From CAWKAV01 sp963847735 (GTDB lineage: Bacteria; Desulfobacterota; Desulfuromonadia; Desulfuromonadales; BM103): a stretch of DNA of 33,916 bases. The position numbers were made by a program, and so were the translations under genes. Shown here in pieces: positions 9,653-17,822 of this stretch. The notes under the pieces are model-generated. The model was not told the DNA's origin and did no database searches. It worked only from the letters and a program-made list of their open reading frames with translations. The number at the start of each line of letters is the position of its first letter. Positions within the stretch are counted from its first letter, which is position 1. The stretch spans positions 1 to 33,916 of the forward strand of contig CAWKAV010000024.1 in the NCBI GenBank assembly GCA_963847735.1, given 5' to 3'.

Positions 9653-10234
9653 ATGCTCAAAATGAACAGAGATGCGGATCACCGCGAAGCAGCGTTCGAT
9701 GAACTGTCTACGATCATCCATCAGAGGGCTTTTAATTTGATGTCCAGCAGACGGATGATGTGCTCTGAAGCCGTGCTTTCTGTCCTGAACCAGGGGCTTG
9801 GCGGCGGGATGCCGCCGGACCTTGCCATGAAAGTGGCGTCCGGACTTGCTGAAGGTATCGGCAACTCGGGATGCACCTGCGGAGCCCTTACCGGAGGCGT
9901 GATTTCGCTTGGGCTTTTTCTATCCAAAAGTAATTTAAAACAGATTGACCGCCAAAAAGCCATGTACGCATCACGGAGTCTGCATCACGCTTTCAAGCTC
10001 CGCTTCGGTTCCACCTGTTGTCGGATTCTGATCAAAAAAGGCTCTTCGGAAACCACCCGTCTTTTTGAGGCCTGCTGCGATCGCGGCGGCTGGGCTGCTG
10101 AACAGTCGGCCCGCTTGATTCTAGCGGAAAGGCCGGAACTGATTTGCCAGGCAGATCAGCCGTTTTTACGCAGAAAGGATTCCCGATTCGCGATCGGCTT
10201 CAAAAAAATCCTGTCTGGCTTTTTTTCCACTTAA
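9653..10234 (+). CDS. C_GCAxxG_C_C family putative redox protein
   Basis: Member of the cysteine-rich C_GCAxxG_C_C family, common in anaerobes and thought to be redox active. All signature parts are present: MCSEAVLSVLNQGLGGG, GNSGCTCGALTGGVISLGLF (GCTCG replaces the canonical GCAxxG), TCCRILIKKG, and FEACCDRGGWAAEQSARLIL. ATG 9653 (MLKMNRDADHREA) is my start; ATG 9662 is possible, and a more upstream TTG would add an unlikely extension. About 193 residues including a basic tail (RRKDSRFAIGFKK). No signal peptide, so cytoplasmic. It follows the MauE-rhodanese pair on the same strand, which suggests a small thiol-redox group. Confidence 0.82.
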   Translation: MLKMNRDADHREAAFDELSTIIHQRAFNLMSSRRMMCSEAVLSVLNQGLGGGMPPDLAMKVASGLAEGIGNSGCTCGALTGGVISLGLFLSKSNLKQIDRQKAMYASRSLHHAFKLRFGSTCCRILIKKGSSETTRLFEACCDRGGWAAEQSARLILAERPELICQADQPFLRRKDSRFAIGFKKILSGFFST

Positions 10235-10362
10235 TGCATTTGTAATCCTCTCTATCCTCCCGCTCGTTTCCATGCAGACAATTCCCGGATAGTTCAACCG
10301 GGTAAATCGTTTTACATTCCGTTTTTTCAGTGCTTTTCTGATAGAAACTTTCTATTTACAAA

Positions 10363-10393
10363 TGTGACGTCATATTTCATATTGTGACGTCAT
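10363..10393. promoter_or_regulatory. Twin TGTGACGTCAT sites (probable operator)
   Basis: The 11-mer TGTGACGTCAT occurs at 10363-10373 and again at 10383-10393, exactly 20 bases apart (two helical turns). Its core TGACGTCA is a perfect palindrome. The pair lies in the 272-base gap before a TetR-like start codon and an RND efflux remnant, where an autoregulated repressor would bind. The rest of the 10235-10506 gap is AT-rich with no gene visible. Confidence 0.55.
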
Positions 10394-10506
10394 TTTATTT
10401 ATATCGTCAAAAAAACTGTTAAATGGTATTTATCCACCTGGTTAAAAATCAATCAGGATTTGTTTTATTGGCATGGTAATCAGTATAAATCAAACAAGGA
10501 ATACCG

Positions 10507-10545
10507 ATGGAAACCAAAACGATTTCCGGGCGCAAAGGACGGCCG
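10507..10545 (+). pseudogene. TetR-type regulator, N-terminal remnant
   Basis: ATG 10507, with AAGGA upstream, opens METKTISGRKGRPSQEER, which resembles the basic N-terminus of TetR/AcrR repressors (GRPSxEER). Homology then passes into a membrane-fusion protein within about 15 codons, so only the first residues survive. The same DNA in the next frame already reads GRLKKNGPGPEKV of the fusion protein, so part of the resemblance could be chance. Confidence 0.35.
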
Positions 10546-10720
10546 TCTCAAGAAGAACGGACCCGGTCCGGAGAAGGTCAAGCTCATCCAGGAAGACGGC
10601 ACCCCCTATCCTCAGGACAGCATCTTGCAATTTAGCGATGTCACCGTGGACCCGACCACCGGATCCGTTATTCTGCGGGTTGTTTTCCCCAATCCGGAAG
10701 ACATTCTTCTGCCGGGCATG
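10541..10720 (+). pseudogene. RND efflux membrane-fusion protein (AcrA/MexA type), fragment
   Basis: Periplasmic adaptor linking an RND pump to its outer-membrane channel. Only about 60 residues remain: GRLKKNGPGPEKVKLI, EDGTPYPQDSILQFSDVTVD, TTGSVILRVVFPNPEDILLP and GM, which match the beta-barrel domain of AcrA/MexA proteins closely. The N-terminal hairpin and the C-terminal end are missing; the text jumps straight into the pump gene. The neighbours on both sides are also cut pieces of the same type of operon, so the whole operon appears to have lost internal segments. Confidence 0.75.
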
Positions 10721-10734
10721 AACCGGCCGATAAA

Positions 10735-11274
10735 ACGGTCTTTTTCCTGCGCCCCTTTTTCAGATGGTTTGATCGGACTTTTGCACGGATCAGAGACTGG
10801 AAGCTTCGCCAGCGGCCGACCAGAAGGTAAAGGCCATTGCCGGCAGGGCCATGGGGGCATTTTTACAGATAAAAGGCGCCATGGTCTTCGCCTTCCCGCC
10901 GCCCCCGGTCATCGAACTGGGGCAGGCCATCGGATTTGATTTTCAGTTGCTGGACCGTAGCGGCATTGGCCATGCTCATAGCCGCCCGCAATCAACTTCT
11001 CGGCATGGCGGCCAAGGACCCACGACTGGTAAGGGTTCGACCCAACGACATGGAAGATGTGGCCGAATACCACATCGACGTGGATTGGGACAAGGCCGGC
11101 GCCATGACCGCCATCGGTACTGCCGTTTGCGGGGGGATGCTCTCGGCCACATTCATCGATCTGATTTTTATCCCGCTTTTCTTTGTCCTTGTATCCAGGA
11201 TATTCATGAAGAAACAAAAAGGGCAACTCACCCAAAACGCTCTTGTCGCCACAACCGCCCAGGAGGTGAGATAA
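10735..11274 (+). pseudogene. RND inner-membrane pump (AcrB type), internally deleted
   Basis: Proton-driven multidrug exporter, here reduced from about 1040 residues to three blocks. Block 1 reads TVFFLRPFFRWFDRTFARIR, matching the centre of AcrB between the two membrane halves. Block 2 runs from KAIAGRAMGAFLQIKGAMVF through GFDFQLLDRSGIGH, ARNQLLGMAAKDPRLVRVRP and YHIDVDWDKAGA, the second periplasmic porter region, with two frame changes. Block 3 reads GGMLSATFIDLIFIPLFFVL and VSRIFMKKQKGQ, the last membrane helix, ending at TAA 11274. An intact AGGAGGTGAG before the next gene survives. The joins could be true deletions or collapsed assembly. Confidence 0.8.
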
Positions 11275-11275
11275 C

Positions 11276-11995
11276 ATGAGAAAACAAATTGTACTTTCAT
11301 TTGGGGCGCTGATTTTCATGGGCGGCTGTTCCCTGGCCCCCAACTACACGCAGCCCGCATCGCCGATTCCGGCAGAATGACCACATAGACCGGCCTATAA
11401 AGATTCGCGGACCACCGCCGAAGCACAGGCCGCATGGAAACTGAGCTGGCAGGCGTTTTTCACTGACCCGAAACTGCAACAGATTACAGAATCAATCTTG
11501 GCGTCGCCGCTTGGGAGATCGATTTTTTCGGCCGCATCCGCAGCCTGAAAGACAGCGCCCTTGAAAACTACCTGGCCACAGATGAAGCCAGGCGCAGCGC
11601 ACAGATCCTGTTGATCGCGGCAACTGCCGGCGCGTATCTGAATCTGGCGGCAGACCGTGAAAACCTGACTCTGGCCAAAACCACCTTGCAGAGCCAGCAA
11701 GACGTTTACCGGATCATCAACCGTCGATATCAGGTCGGGCTTGCCAACGAAGTGGATGTGAGCCGCTCGCAAACCCAGGTGGATACGGCCAGGGGAGACA
11801 TCGCCCGGTTCACCCAGCAATCGCCCTGGATGAAAACGCGCTGAACCTGCTTCTGGGCTCGCCAGCTCCGGCTGAGGTGCTATCGGCAAGTCTGTCCGAT
11901 ATTTTCGGGCCCCAGGCCTTTTCTTCCGGAATCTCTTCCGCAATTCTGCTGAACCGTCCCGATATTTTGGCGGCGGAACACCGGCTTCAGCACGA
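11276..11995 (+). pseudogene. RND outer-membrane channel lipoprotein (OprM/NodT type), broken
   Basis: Outer-membrane channel of the tripartite pump. ATG 11276, two bases after the pump stop, gives MRKQIVLSFGALIFMGGCSL with a lipobox (GGCS) and APNYTQPASPIPAE. A TGA then stands where a Trp is expected; the same frame continues PHRPAYKDSRTTAEAQAAWK and LSWQAFFTDPKLQQIT. A stretch is missing, and the text resumes at NLGVAAWEIDFFGRIRSLKD, then TAGAYLNLAADRENLTLAKT and YQVGLANEVDVSRSQTQVDT, then in another frame ALNLLLGSPAPAEVL and LLNRPDILAAEHRLQ. It breaks off near 11995. The last 100 bases before the transaminase gene show nothing recognisable. Confidence 0.8.
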
Positions 11996-12102
11996 TTGTC
12001 TTCGGACGAAGGGGCCTTTCAAAAGTTGATGCGTTTTTCATGGGCCGGGTCGGTCATGAAGTCGTTTGTGGCAGGAAGCAATCTACAGTCTGGGTCGTCT
12101 GA

Positions 12103-12936
12103 TCACATCATCTCCTTAAACGCCTCCTGGAGTTTTCGGGTGATGTATCCGGGCGCACCGGATCCGATGGTTTTGCCGTTTACGGCGATGACGGGCGTAA
12201 CTTCCACCGTTGTGCCGACGATCATCAACTCGTCTGCGTTCAGAATGTCCGATTCGTAAATAGGGATTTCCGCAAAAGGAATGGATAACTCCCCGCAAAG
12301 ACCCAGTACGAATTCACGGGTGATACCGGCAAGCAAATAATTGGTTCTGGGAGGCGTGATCACCCTACCGTCAAAAACAGCCATCACATTGCTGTGAGTT
12401 CCCTCCATCACCGCGCCGTCCCGCACAAACAGTCCCTCTGTCGCATGGCTGTTTCGGGCGCGCTGATGGGCCAGGGTGTTTGCAAGCAGGCCGATGGTCT
12501 TGATATCACATCTGGCCCAGCGTTGATCCGGAACCAAGATCACCTGAATACCGTTTTCGGATTCCTCTGTATGGGGCTGAAACGATTTTGCAGTGGCATA
12601 CACCGTCAGAGGGGTTTCGCTCGGGGGAAAAGTGTGACTCCGGGGGGCAACCCCCCGGGTCACCTGCATGTAAATGACGGCATCGCCCTGCGTCAACCGG
12701 TTCTCCTGAATCAGTCTTTCACACACCGTTTCAAGGTATTTGAAATCGGTATGGTTGAATTGCAGCGCGCCTGCGCCACGGCTTAACCGCTCAAGATGGG
12801 CTTTTGCCCGAAACAGTTTTCCACCATAACTTCGAATGACATCATAAATCCCGTCGGCAAAAAGAAACCCCCGATCCTCGGGTGAAATAACGATTTTTTC
12901 TTGCGGTAAATATTGACCATTCAAATATCCAATCAT
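12103..12936 (-). CDS. D-amino-acid (D-alanine) transaminase, class IV
   Basis: PLP enzyme that interconverts D-amino acids and 2-oxo acids. Intact reading frame of 277 residues from ATG 12936, with GGAGA upstream. The fold-type IV signature is clear: MIGYLNGQYLP, DRGFLFADGIYDVIRSYGGK, the PLP lysine in RCDIKTIGLLANTLAHQRAR, the glutamate region AVMEGTHSNVMAV, and TNYLLAGITREFVLGL. The pattern RCDIKTIxLLxN points to D-alanine transaminase over branched-chain aminotransferase. D-alanine and D-glutamate made here would feed cell-wall synthesis. A longer in-frame extension to 13023 has no support. The gene lies 57 bases after the vapC end on the same strand. Confidence 0.9.
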   Translation of the reverse strand: MIGYLNGQYLPQEKIVISPEDRGFLFADGIYDVIRSYGGKLFRAKAHLERLSRGAGALQFNHTDFKYLETVCERLIQENRLTQGDAVIYMQVTRGVAPRSHTFPPSETPLTVYATAKSFQPHTEESENGIQVILVPDQRWARCDIKTIGLLANTLAHQRARNSHATEGLFVRDGAVMEGTHSNVMAVFDGRVITPPRTNYLLAGITREFVLGLCGELSIPFAEIPIYESDILNADELMIVGTTVEVTPVIAVNGKTIGSGAPGYITRKLQEAFKEMM

Positions 12937-12992
12937 CGCGTCTCCAGATATGTCTTTATTGGGCAGGCTTTGACGTCTGTTTAAGCAGCCTT

Positions 12993-13401
12993 TTAAGATG
13001 ATAAGTAGCGCCTGGTTAACCACTCCTGTTTTTTGGGGAAATACTTCACATTGCTGATATTATTAAAATCTGAATCCTGAGTCCAGAGAATGGCATTGAA
13101 TTCCTGGGCTGTTGCAAGAATAATACTGTCTGCCATAGGAATATTATGCTCCAAACTCAGCCTTGAAGCGGCGATCGCCAATGGTGCTTATAGATCCACA
13201 ACCATTCCTTTTTGCATGGCAAAAACTGCTTGCAGTGCGTCATTTTCGCAGGATCTCCCGAAGAATTACCTTGAAAACCTCATATATCATTACGGTTGGG
13301 ACAAAAAGTGTTGAAGAATCATTCAAAGGAGCGAGGAAATGCTTGGCATTGGGTTCATCCGCGAAGAATGCAAGTCAACCGGAAGAATCCATGATATTCA
13401 T
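12993..13401 (-). pseudogene. vapC: VapC-type PIN-domain toxin, inactivated
   Basis: PIN-domain ribonuclease of a type II toxin-antitoxin pair. ATG 13401 overlaps the antitoxin stop (ATGA) and gives MNIMDSSG, the first PIN aspartate, then TGA where Trp is expected, then LAFFADEPNAKHF in the same frame. TVMIYEVFKVILRE follows, then a frame change to NDALQAVFAMQKGMVVDL, a TAA, and APLAIAASRLSLEHNIPMAD, SIILATAQEFNAILWTQDSD. The conserved acidic residues can be seen, but two stops and one shift prevent a full product. This goes beyond the single indels seen elsewhere, so real decay is likely. Confidence 0.8.
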
Positions 13402-13604
13402 ACTCGATCTTCCTCTCGTTTAAATTCCGTATTGATGCCCTTGAGAAATCCATGGCGTTCTTTGATATCGCGTTCCGGTATAAGCTCGATACGTCCAGCA
13501 AATTCCATAATCTGCAATTTCTGGCCCGGACGAAGATTCAATGCCTCCCTGACAGCTTTTGGTATAACGACTTGATATTTGGGTGATACGATTACTGATT
13601 GCAT
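13398..13604 (-). CDS. vapB: VapB/AbrB-type antitoxin
   Basis: Small DNA-binding antitoxin with an AbrB/MazE swapped-hairpin fold. ATG 13604 has an ideal GGAGGT site and opens MQSVIVSPKYQVVIPKAVRE, then ALNLRPGQKLQIMEFAGRIE, the usual core (KxQVxIPxxVRxxLxLxPGQ). The tail KERHGFLKGINTEFKREEDR should wrap the toxin. 68 residues, intact. Its stop overlaps the vapC start. Such antitoxins normally repress their own promoter together with the toxin. Since the toxin is broken, this gene may now act only as an orphan regulator. Confidence 0.88.
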   Translation of the reverse strand: MQSVIVSPKYQVVIPKAVREALNLRPGQKLQIMEFAGRIELIPERDIKERHGFLKGINTEFKREEDRV

Positions 13605-13697
13605 GTCAGTACCTCCATCGATCATAAATCTTATTACGATATCATGATCGGTATGGTTTTGTCAATTATTGACAGCAGATCGGAATATGCAGAAGCA

Positions 13698-14779
13698 TCA
13701 CGCCTCCATCACCGGGTAATCGGTATAGCCCTTGGGTCCAGGTGTGTAGAACGTATCCATATCCGGCGCGTTCACGGCCGCGCCGGTTTTCCATCGCGCC
13801 ACCAGATCCGGATTGGCAATAAAAGGCCGTCCCACGGCAATGAGATCGCATTTGCCTGCGGCCAGATCGCTTTCGGCACGTTCGGCATCGTAACCGCCGG
13901 AGAGAATCAGTGTGCGTTTGAACAGCTTGCGGAAATGTCGCCTTCATCGTCGTCGGGAACCGGCGGCGCACCCATGGGCGAATGATCCACAAGATGGATA
14001 TAAACCAGCCCGCGGGCGTTGAGCTGCTCTGCAAGGTAGGTGTAATCCGCCTCCATCGCATCGTAGATCGGCATGTCGTTGAACACGCCGAAAGGCGAAA
14101 GCCGGATGCCGACCTTGTCCTTGCCGATGACGCCCGTTACCGCATCGGCCACTTCCAGGACAAAACGTGCGCGGTTCTCGATCGCACCGCCATAACCATC
14201 GGTGCGCTGATTCGTGTTCGGACGGATGAACTGCTCGAGCAGATAGCCATTCGCGCCGTGCAGCTCGATACCGTCAAACCCGGCTGCCACGGCATTTTTC
14301 GCGGCCTGAACAAACTCCGCAATGGTGGCCTTGATGTCCGCCTCGGTCATGGCCTGCGGCACGGGATGCGGCTTCATGCCCTCGGCATCCGTGTACATCT
14401 CGCCGGCGGCCGCCACGGCCGAAGGCGCCAGCATGCGTGCCCCCGCAGGCAGATTCAGCGGATGGGCAATTCGTCCGCAGTGCATGAACTGGATGAATAT
14501 CTTCGCACCCCCGGCGTGCACCGCATCGGTAATGGCTTTCCACCCCGCGATCTGGGCCGGGGAGAATATTCCCGGGATGCGCGGGTAACCCAATCCGTTC
14601 GGTGAGGGAGACGTGCCCTCGGTAATGATGAGCCCGGCCGTGGCACGCTGCGCGTAGTATTCCACCATGAGCGCAGTTGGGATATTGTCGGTTGCACGGC
14701 AGCGCGTCATCGGTGCCATGACCAGATGATTCTGTAATGTCTGAAGGCCGAGAACTGTTTTCGAAAATAGAATTGACAT
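13698..14779 (-). CDS. Old Yellow Enzyme family NADH:flavin oxidoreductase (NemA-like), frameshifted
   Basis: FMN enzyme reducing activated C=C bonds and nitro or maleimide compounds. From ATG 14779: LFSKTVLGLQTLQNHLVMAP and MTRCRATDNIPTALMVEYYA (flavin-binding start), GLIITEGTSPSPNGLGYP, IFIQFMHCGRIAHP, the substrate pair in GFDGIELHGANGYLLEQFIR, then NQRTDGYGGAIENRARF. The frame shifts near 13930 and resumes as LILSGGYDAERAESDLA, then CDLIAVGRPFIANPDLVARW, the phosphate-binding end, and finishes GYTDYPVMEA at TGA 13698. About 360 residues, normal for NemA-type enzymes. HGANGYLLEQF and the xNxRTDxYGG motif are diagnostic. Direct repeats lie just upstream of its start and may be an operator. 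Confidence 0.9.
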
Positions 14780-14791
14780 GATCGAGTCCTC

Positions 14792-14819
14792 ACATAGATT
14801 ATTTATTTACATAGATAAT
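14792..14819 (-). repeat. Direct repeats before the Old Yellow Enzyme gene (possible operator)
   Basis: On the minus strand ATTATCTATGT (14809-14819) is followed by ATAATCTATGT (14792-14802), a direct repeat with 17-base period and one difference. It lies 13-40 bases upstream of the start codon, where a regulator could block transcription or ribosome access. Confidence 0.4.
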
Positions 14820-14842
14820 AAGCATCATATCTTTATATAGAC

Positions 14843-14876
14843 TTTTCATGGTTGTTGAAAGAGACTTTTGCAAAGA
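14843..14876. repeat. Dispersed 34-base repeat, copy 1
   Basis: This 34-base stretch matches 20107-20140 at 28 of 34 positions, in the same orientation. Shared blocks are TTTCATGGTT, TTGAAA and TTGCAAA. Both copies lie in gene-free DNA just outside a coding region. The rest of the 14780-15016 gap holds nothing recognisable. Confidence 0.5.
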
Positions 14877-15016
14877 CAAAGATTTGAGGCTAACAATTAT
14901 TAAAGTCTGAATATAACCACAAACACTGACAGAATATTTCTATACAAGAAGCTGCCATGTCTTCCTCGCTCTGTCAGATACCGACGATACATTCGACAAA
15001 AAATTGAAAAGATCTA

Positions 15017-15733
15017 TCACCCGAGTAAACTGAGAAACCGATCAATGAATTCAGCCAGAGTCCCTCTTGCAGAAGGATCAAGGGCATTCATTGGATCTTT
15101 CGCAGTATTGATCCAGAATACCTGCAGACCGGTTTTCATCGCAGGCGCGATATCGTTGTTCCAATCATCGCCAACCATGATGCACTCATCCGGATTTCTG
15201 CCGATATACTCAAGAATCTCCCTGTAATAACGGCAATTCGGTTTGGCGGCGTGCATCAACTCGTAGGAAGTGACCATCTTGAAGGGAAAATCCGAAACGC
15301 CGGCCCATTCCATCCGCTGCCGGATCGCGGTATCGGGAAAGACGGGATTCGTTGCGATCACCACATCACACTCTGCATCCAACGCAGCCTGGATGGCTGC
15401 ACGGGCAGAAGGACTGGGGCGGGTGAGCGTTTGAAGTCTGCCGAACTGAGACGCATAAAATTCATCAAAGAAGGGCATCATTTCTTCAGCAGTCCGTCCG
15501 ACCCTCGGAAAGAAATCTTCGATGAACGCCTGCTGGTTCGTGACTGCGGGATCATCATTATTTATCATCGCATGGGTTGCATGCATCAGCGCAGGTATAA
15601 ATTTCTCCGGCGGAACCAGATGGGCCATAGCAGGGGTCAGCAAGTCAAAATATGCTTTCAAAAAGCGATCCATGATGTTTTCCAGGAGAGTATCGTCCAG
15701 ATCAAAAAGAACCGCACGAATGGTTTTACTCAT
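15017..15733 (-). CDS. HAD-superfamily hydrolase
   Basis: Phosphatase or dehalogenase-type hydrolase of unknown substrate. All four HAD motifs are present: motif I AVLFDLDDTLLEN with the nucleophilic Asp, motif II in CDVVIATNPVFPDTAIR, motif III lysine in LMHAAKPNCRYYREIL, and motif IV CIMVGDDWNNDIAPAMKTGL. The helical cap lies between motifs I and II. ATG 15733 is chosen because GAAGGG stands about ten bases before it; ATG 15745 would sit on top of that site. 238 residues, intact frame. It lies 159 bases downstream of the metallopeptidase on the same strand. Confidence 0.88.
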   Translation of the reverse strand: MSKTIRAVLFDLDDTLLENIMDRFLKAYFDLLTPAMAHLVPPEKFIPALMHATHAMINNDDPAVTNQQAFIEDFFPRVGRTAEEMMPFFDEFYASQFGRLQTLTRPSPSARAAIQAALDAECDVVIATNPVFPDTAIRQRMEWAGVSDFPFKMVTSYELMHAAKPNCRYYREILEYIGRNPDECIMVGDDWNNDIAPAMKTGLQVFWINTAKDPMNALDPSARGTLAEFIDRFLSLLG

Positions 15734-15892
15734 AGTAAGAAACATCCCTTCAATCTCAAGGATTCTGTAAACTTCAATATCATCATAGGCGAGAATCGGA
15801 CGTCAACAGGCGACAACCGGCTCCAACCCACACCATGCGCAATCGGATCTACACAACACTGATTGCACTCAGTCCCCTCTTCCATAAGTGGC

Positions 15893-16813
15893 CTAATAAT
15901 TGCTGAAAGTGTCACAACTGTTCATGTCGCCGCTTGCCAAACCAATTTTGAACCATTTCACCCGTTGCGCCGAACTGCCATGGGTAAATGAGTCCGGTCT
16001 TACATATCCTTGTGACTGTATCTGTAAAGTATCATCACCAATGGCGCTCGCAGCAGCCAGGCCTTCTTCGAGATCACCAGCTTCAAGTAGTTGCCGGGTA
16101 TTGTTGGCATGATTGGCCCAGACGCCTGCGAGACAGTCGGCCTGTAGTTCCTGTAAAACAGAGAGTTTGTTGCCTTCTTCCTTGCTAAGCTTACTGCGGG
16201 CCTCGTATACTTTGCTGGATATACCAGCCAGGTTCTGGACATGGTGACCGACTTCGTGGGCAATAACATAAGCCTGAGCAAAGTCCCCCGGTGCTTTGAA
16301 GCGATTTTTCAACTGGTCATAAAACGCCAGATCAATGTAGACCCTTTGATCGCTTGGACAATAAAAAGGACCAATGGCTGACTGGGCCATTCCGCAAGCG
16401 GATTTTACTGAACCCCGAAACAGTACGAGGCGAGGTTCTTGATAGGTACTTCCCTTTTGCCGGAACAAGGTGCTCCAGGTTTCCTCGGTGTCGGCCAGGA
16501 TGACCGAAACGAAGTCCACCAGTTCTTTTTCTGATGCAGTTTCCTGAATTGGTTCTGCGGACATCCTGGTTGTGGTACCTTGTTGTAGACCAAGCTCATT
16601 TAACATATTGTCGAGGTTTCCGGTAAAATAACCATAAACGCCCACACACACAGCCAGTATTACGGTGCCTTTAAAACCAAGAAACTTAAATACAATGGGA
16701 AGCAACCGTAACATACCATTACCACCGCCACCCCCGAAGCCGTCAAGTCCGGAGGGACTCATGCCACGTCGGTCTTCCACATTGCTGCTTTTACGATTTT
16801 CGCGCCAGCGCAT
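15893..16813 (-). CDS. Neutral zinc metallopeptidase, YpfJ family
   Basis: Membrane-anchored member of the YpfJ family of putative neutral zinc metallopeptidases. ATG 16813 has a GGGAGGAT site and opens MRWRENRKSSNVEDRRG, the family N-terminus, then a glycine-rich stretch and one membrane segment (FKGTVILAVCVGVYGYF). The zinc site is HEVGHHVQNLAG, preceded by YCPSDQRVYIDLAFYDQLKN, and the third ligand lies in ELQADCLAGVWANH. The end WFKIGLASGDMNSCDTF is also typical. 306 residues, intact frame. A 39-codon upstream extension is open but not supported by homology. The biological substrate of this family is unknown. Confidence 0.9.
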   Translation of the reverse strand: MRWRENRKSSNVEDRRGMSPSGLDGFGGGGGNGMLRLLPIVFKFLGFKGTVILAVCVGVYGYFTGNLDNMLNELGLQQGTTTRMSAEPIQETASEKELVDFVSVILADTEETWSTLFRQKGSTYQEPRLVLFRGSVKSACGMAQSAIGPFYCPSDQRVYIDLAFYDQLKNRFKAPGDFAQAYVIAHEVGHHVQNLAGISSKVYEARSKLSKEEGNKLSVLQELQADCLAGVWANHANNTRQLLEAGDLEEGLAAASAIGDDTLQIQSQGYVRPDSFTHGSSAQRVKWFKIGLASGDMNSCDTFSNY

Positions 16814-17375
16814 CGTTATCCTCCCAATGTTTTCGATGGAAAATGCTTTAGTAAAAAAGGCACCGGTTTGCCGGACCAACCAGCGCAGGACTTGTTTGAA
16901 TAATCTCTTCGATATACGTGGCAGAAGCAAACATAATCAAATCTGTTTTTTAAATTGACTCAATTCCGCAATGTGGCTGAATTTGGACTTTGTTCAGGCA
17001 TTGGATGGGTTTCCCATCCGATGAGGCAATGGTGGCGATAATAAATGGATGCCGTAACGAGCAATGCAGGTTTTTTTGAAAACTGGGGGTACGCAGATGC
17101 CACCAGGAAAAATTGGCATAGAGTAATTCTATAAAAAAACCATAAATGCCTACGATATGTCAGAAAACATCCTTTGAAATAGCCGGGCAAATCCTGAAAA
17201 ACTCGCAATGAAAAATGTGAAAGCTATATTCCGCAGGTGTTTAAAAGAAGTCTCAGGCAATACCAAAATCGTTTTCTTAAAAGCCGGCCAGTTTCATTTC
17301 CTGAAAGACCTACCTGTAGAAGCCCGATAGTGGGCGCCCTATCCCCGACACAAACCATCGATTCCCGACCTTTCC
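16814..17375. other. Gene-free stretch between YpfJ-type and flavodoxin genes
   Basis: Short open frames occur on both strands but none resembles a protein or has a good ribosome site. A near-perfect palindrome, GATAG...CTATC around GGCGCC with one extra T, lies at about 17326-17343, downstream of the flavodoxin stop. No T run follows it on the minus strand, so it is a weak terminator candidate at best. The promoter of the metallopeptidase gene should lie in 16814-16950. Confidence 0.4.
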
Positions 17376-17822
17376 TTAGCGAGCGAACTTGGCGCCCAGA
17401 GCTTTTCCGTAATCCTGGCAGGCCTTCGTTCCCTCCTGAGAGCCCACCGCCGCCTCTCTCAGATTAAGAGGTCCAAGATCCACCATATCCATCTTGAACA
17501 CGTAAAGCATGGTATCAAAGATCATGGGCGCGGATTCCCCGCTGTGGGTGTGAGAGCCGAATGCACCGCCCATCTTTCCAAGAAGGTTGGCTTTTTCAGC
17601 CATGAACAGAAAGGTTTTCATTCCCGCTGTCATATCTTTATGATAGGTGGGACATCCGAACGCATACCCGTCATATCCTGCCAGATCTTTTGCACTCTTG
17701 ATTTCCGAAACTTTTTTCAGTATTGCCTCGTTTCCGCTGAAGCGGATACCTTCAGCAATATACTCCGCCATTTTCTCTGTTTTCCCGGTTCTACTCACAT
17801 ATGCCACCAGTACTTTCTTCAT
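17376..17822 (-). CDS. Flavodoxin
   Basis: Small FMN electron carrier. ATG 17822 has GGAGGA upstream and opens MKKVLVAYVSRTGKTEKMAE, where SRTGKTE is the FMN phosphate loop. GYDGYAFGCPTYHKDMTAGM forms the first FMN-stacking loop, and GGAFGSHTHSGESAPMIFDT the second. It ends LNLREAAVGSQEGTKACQDY. 148 residues, intact. It stands alone, with more than 500 bases free on each side, so it is probably transcribed by itself. In an anaerobe it would pass electrons between metabolic enzymes; the partner cannot be told from context. Confidence 0.9.
   Translation of the reverse strand: MKKVLVAYVSRTGKTEKMAEYIAEGIRFSGNEAILKKVSEIKSAKDLAGYDGYAFGCPTYHKDMTAGMKTFLFMAEKANLLGKMGGAFGSHTHSGESAPMIFDTMLYVFKMDMVDLGPLNLREAAVGSQEGTKACQDYGKALGAKFAR

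Noticed and set aside
11375..13380. TGA in place of conserved Trp in both the efflux channel gene (near 11378) and vapC (near 13376), suggesting UGA recoding
   Set aside because: TGA is used as the true stop in neighbouring genes such as the transaminase and the gsiD overlap, and TGG codes for Trp throughout. Both genes are otherwise broken, so simple mutation is enough.
14843..14876. Sigma-54 promoter (TGG...TTGCA) in the dispersed repeat
   Set aside because: The distance between the GG and GC elements is well above the fixed -24/-12 spacing.
16960..17208. 82-codon open frame upstream of the YpfJ-type gene
   Set aside because: No ribosome site, no recognisable domain and an amino-acid make-up rich in aromatic and basic residues typical of random AT-rich DNA.
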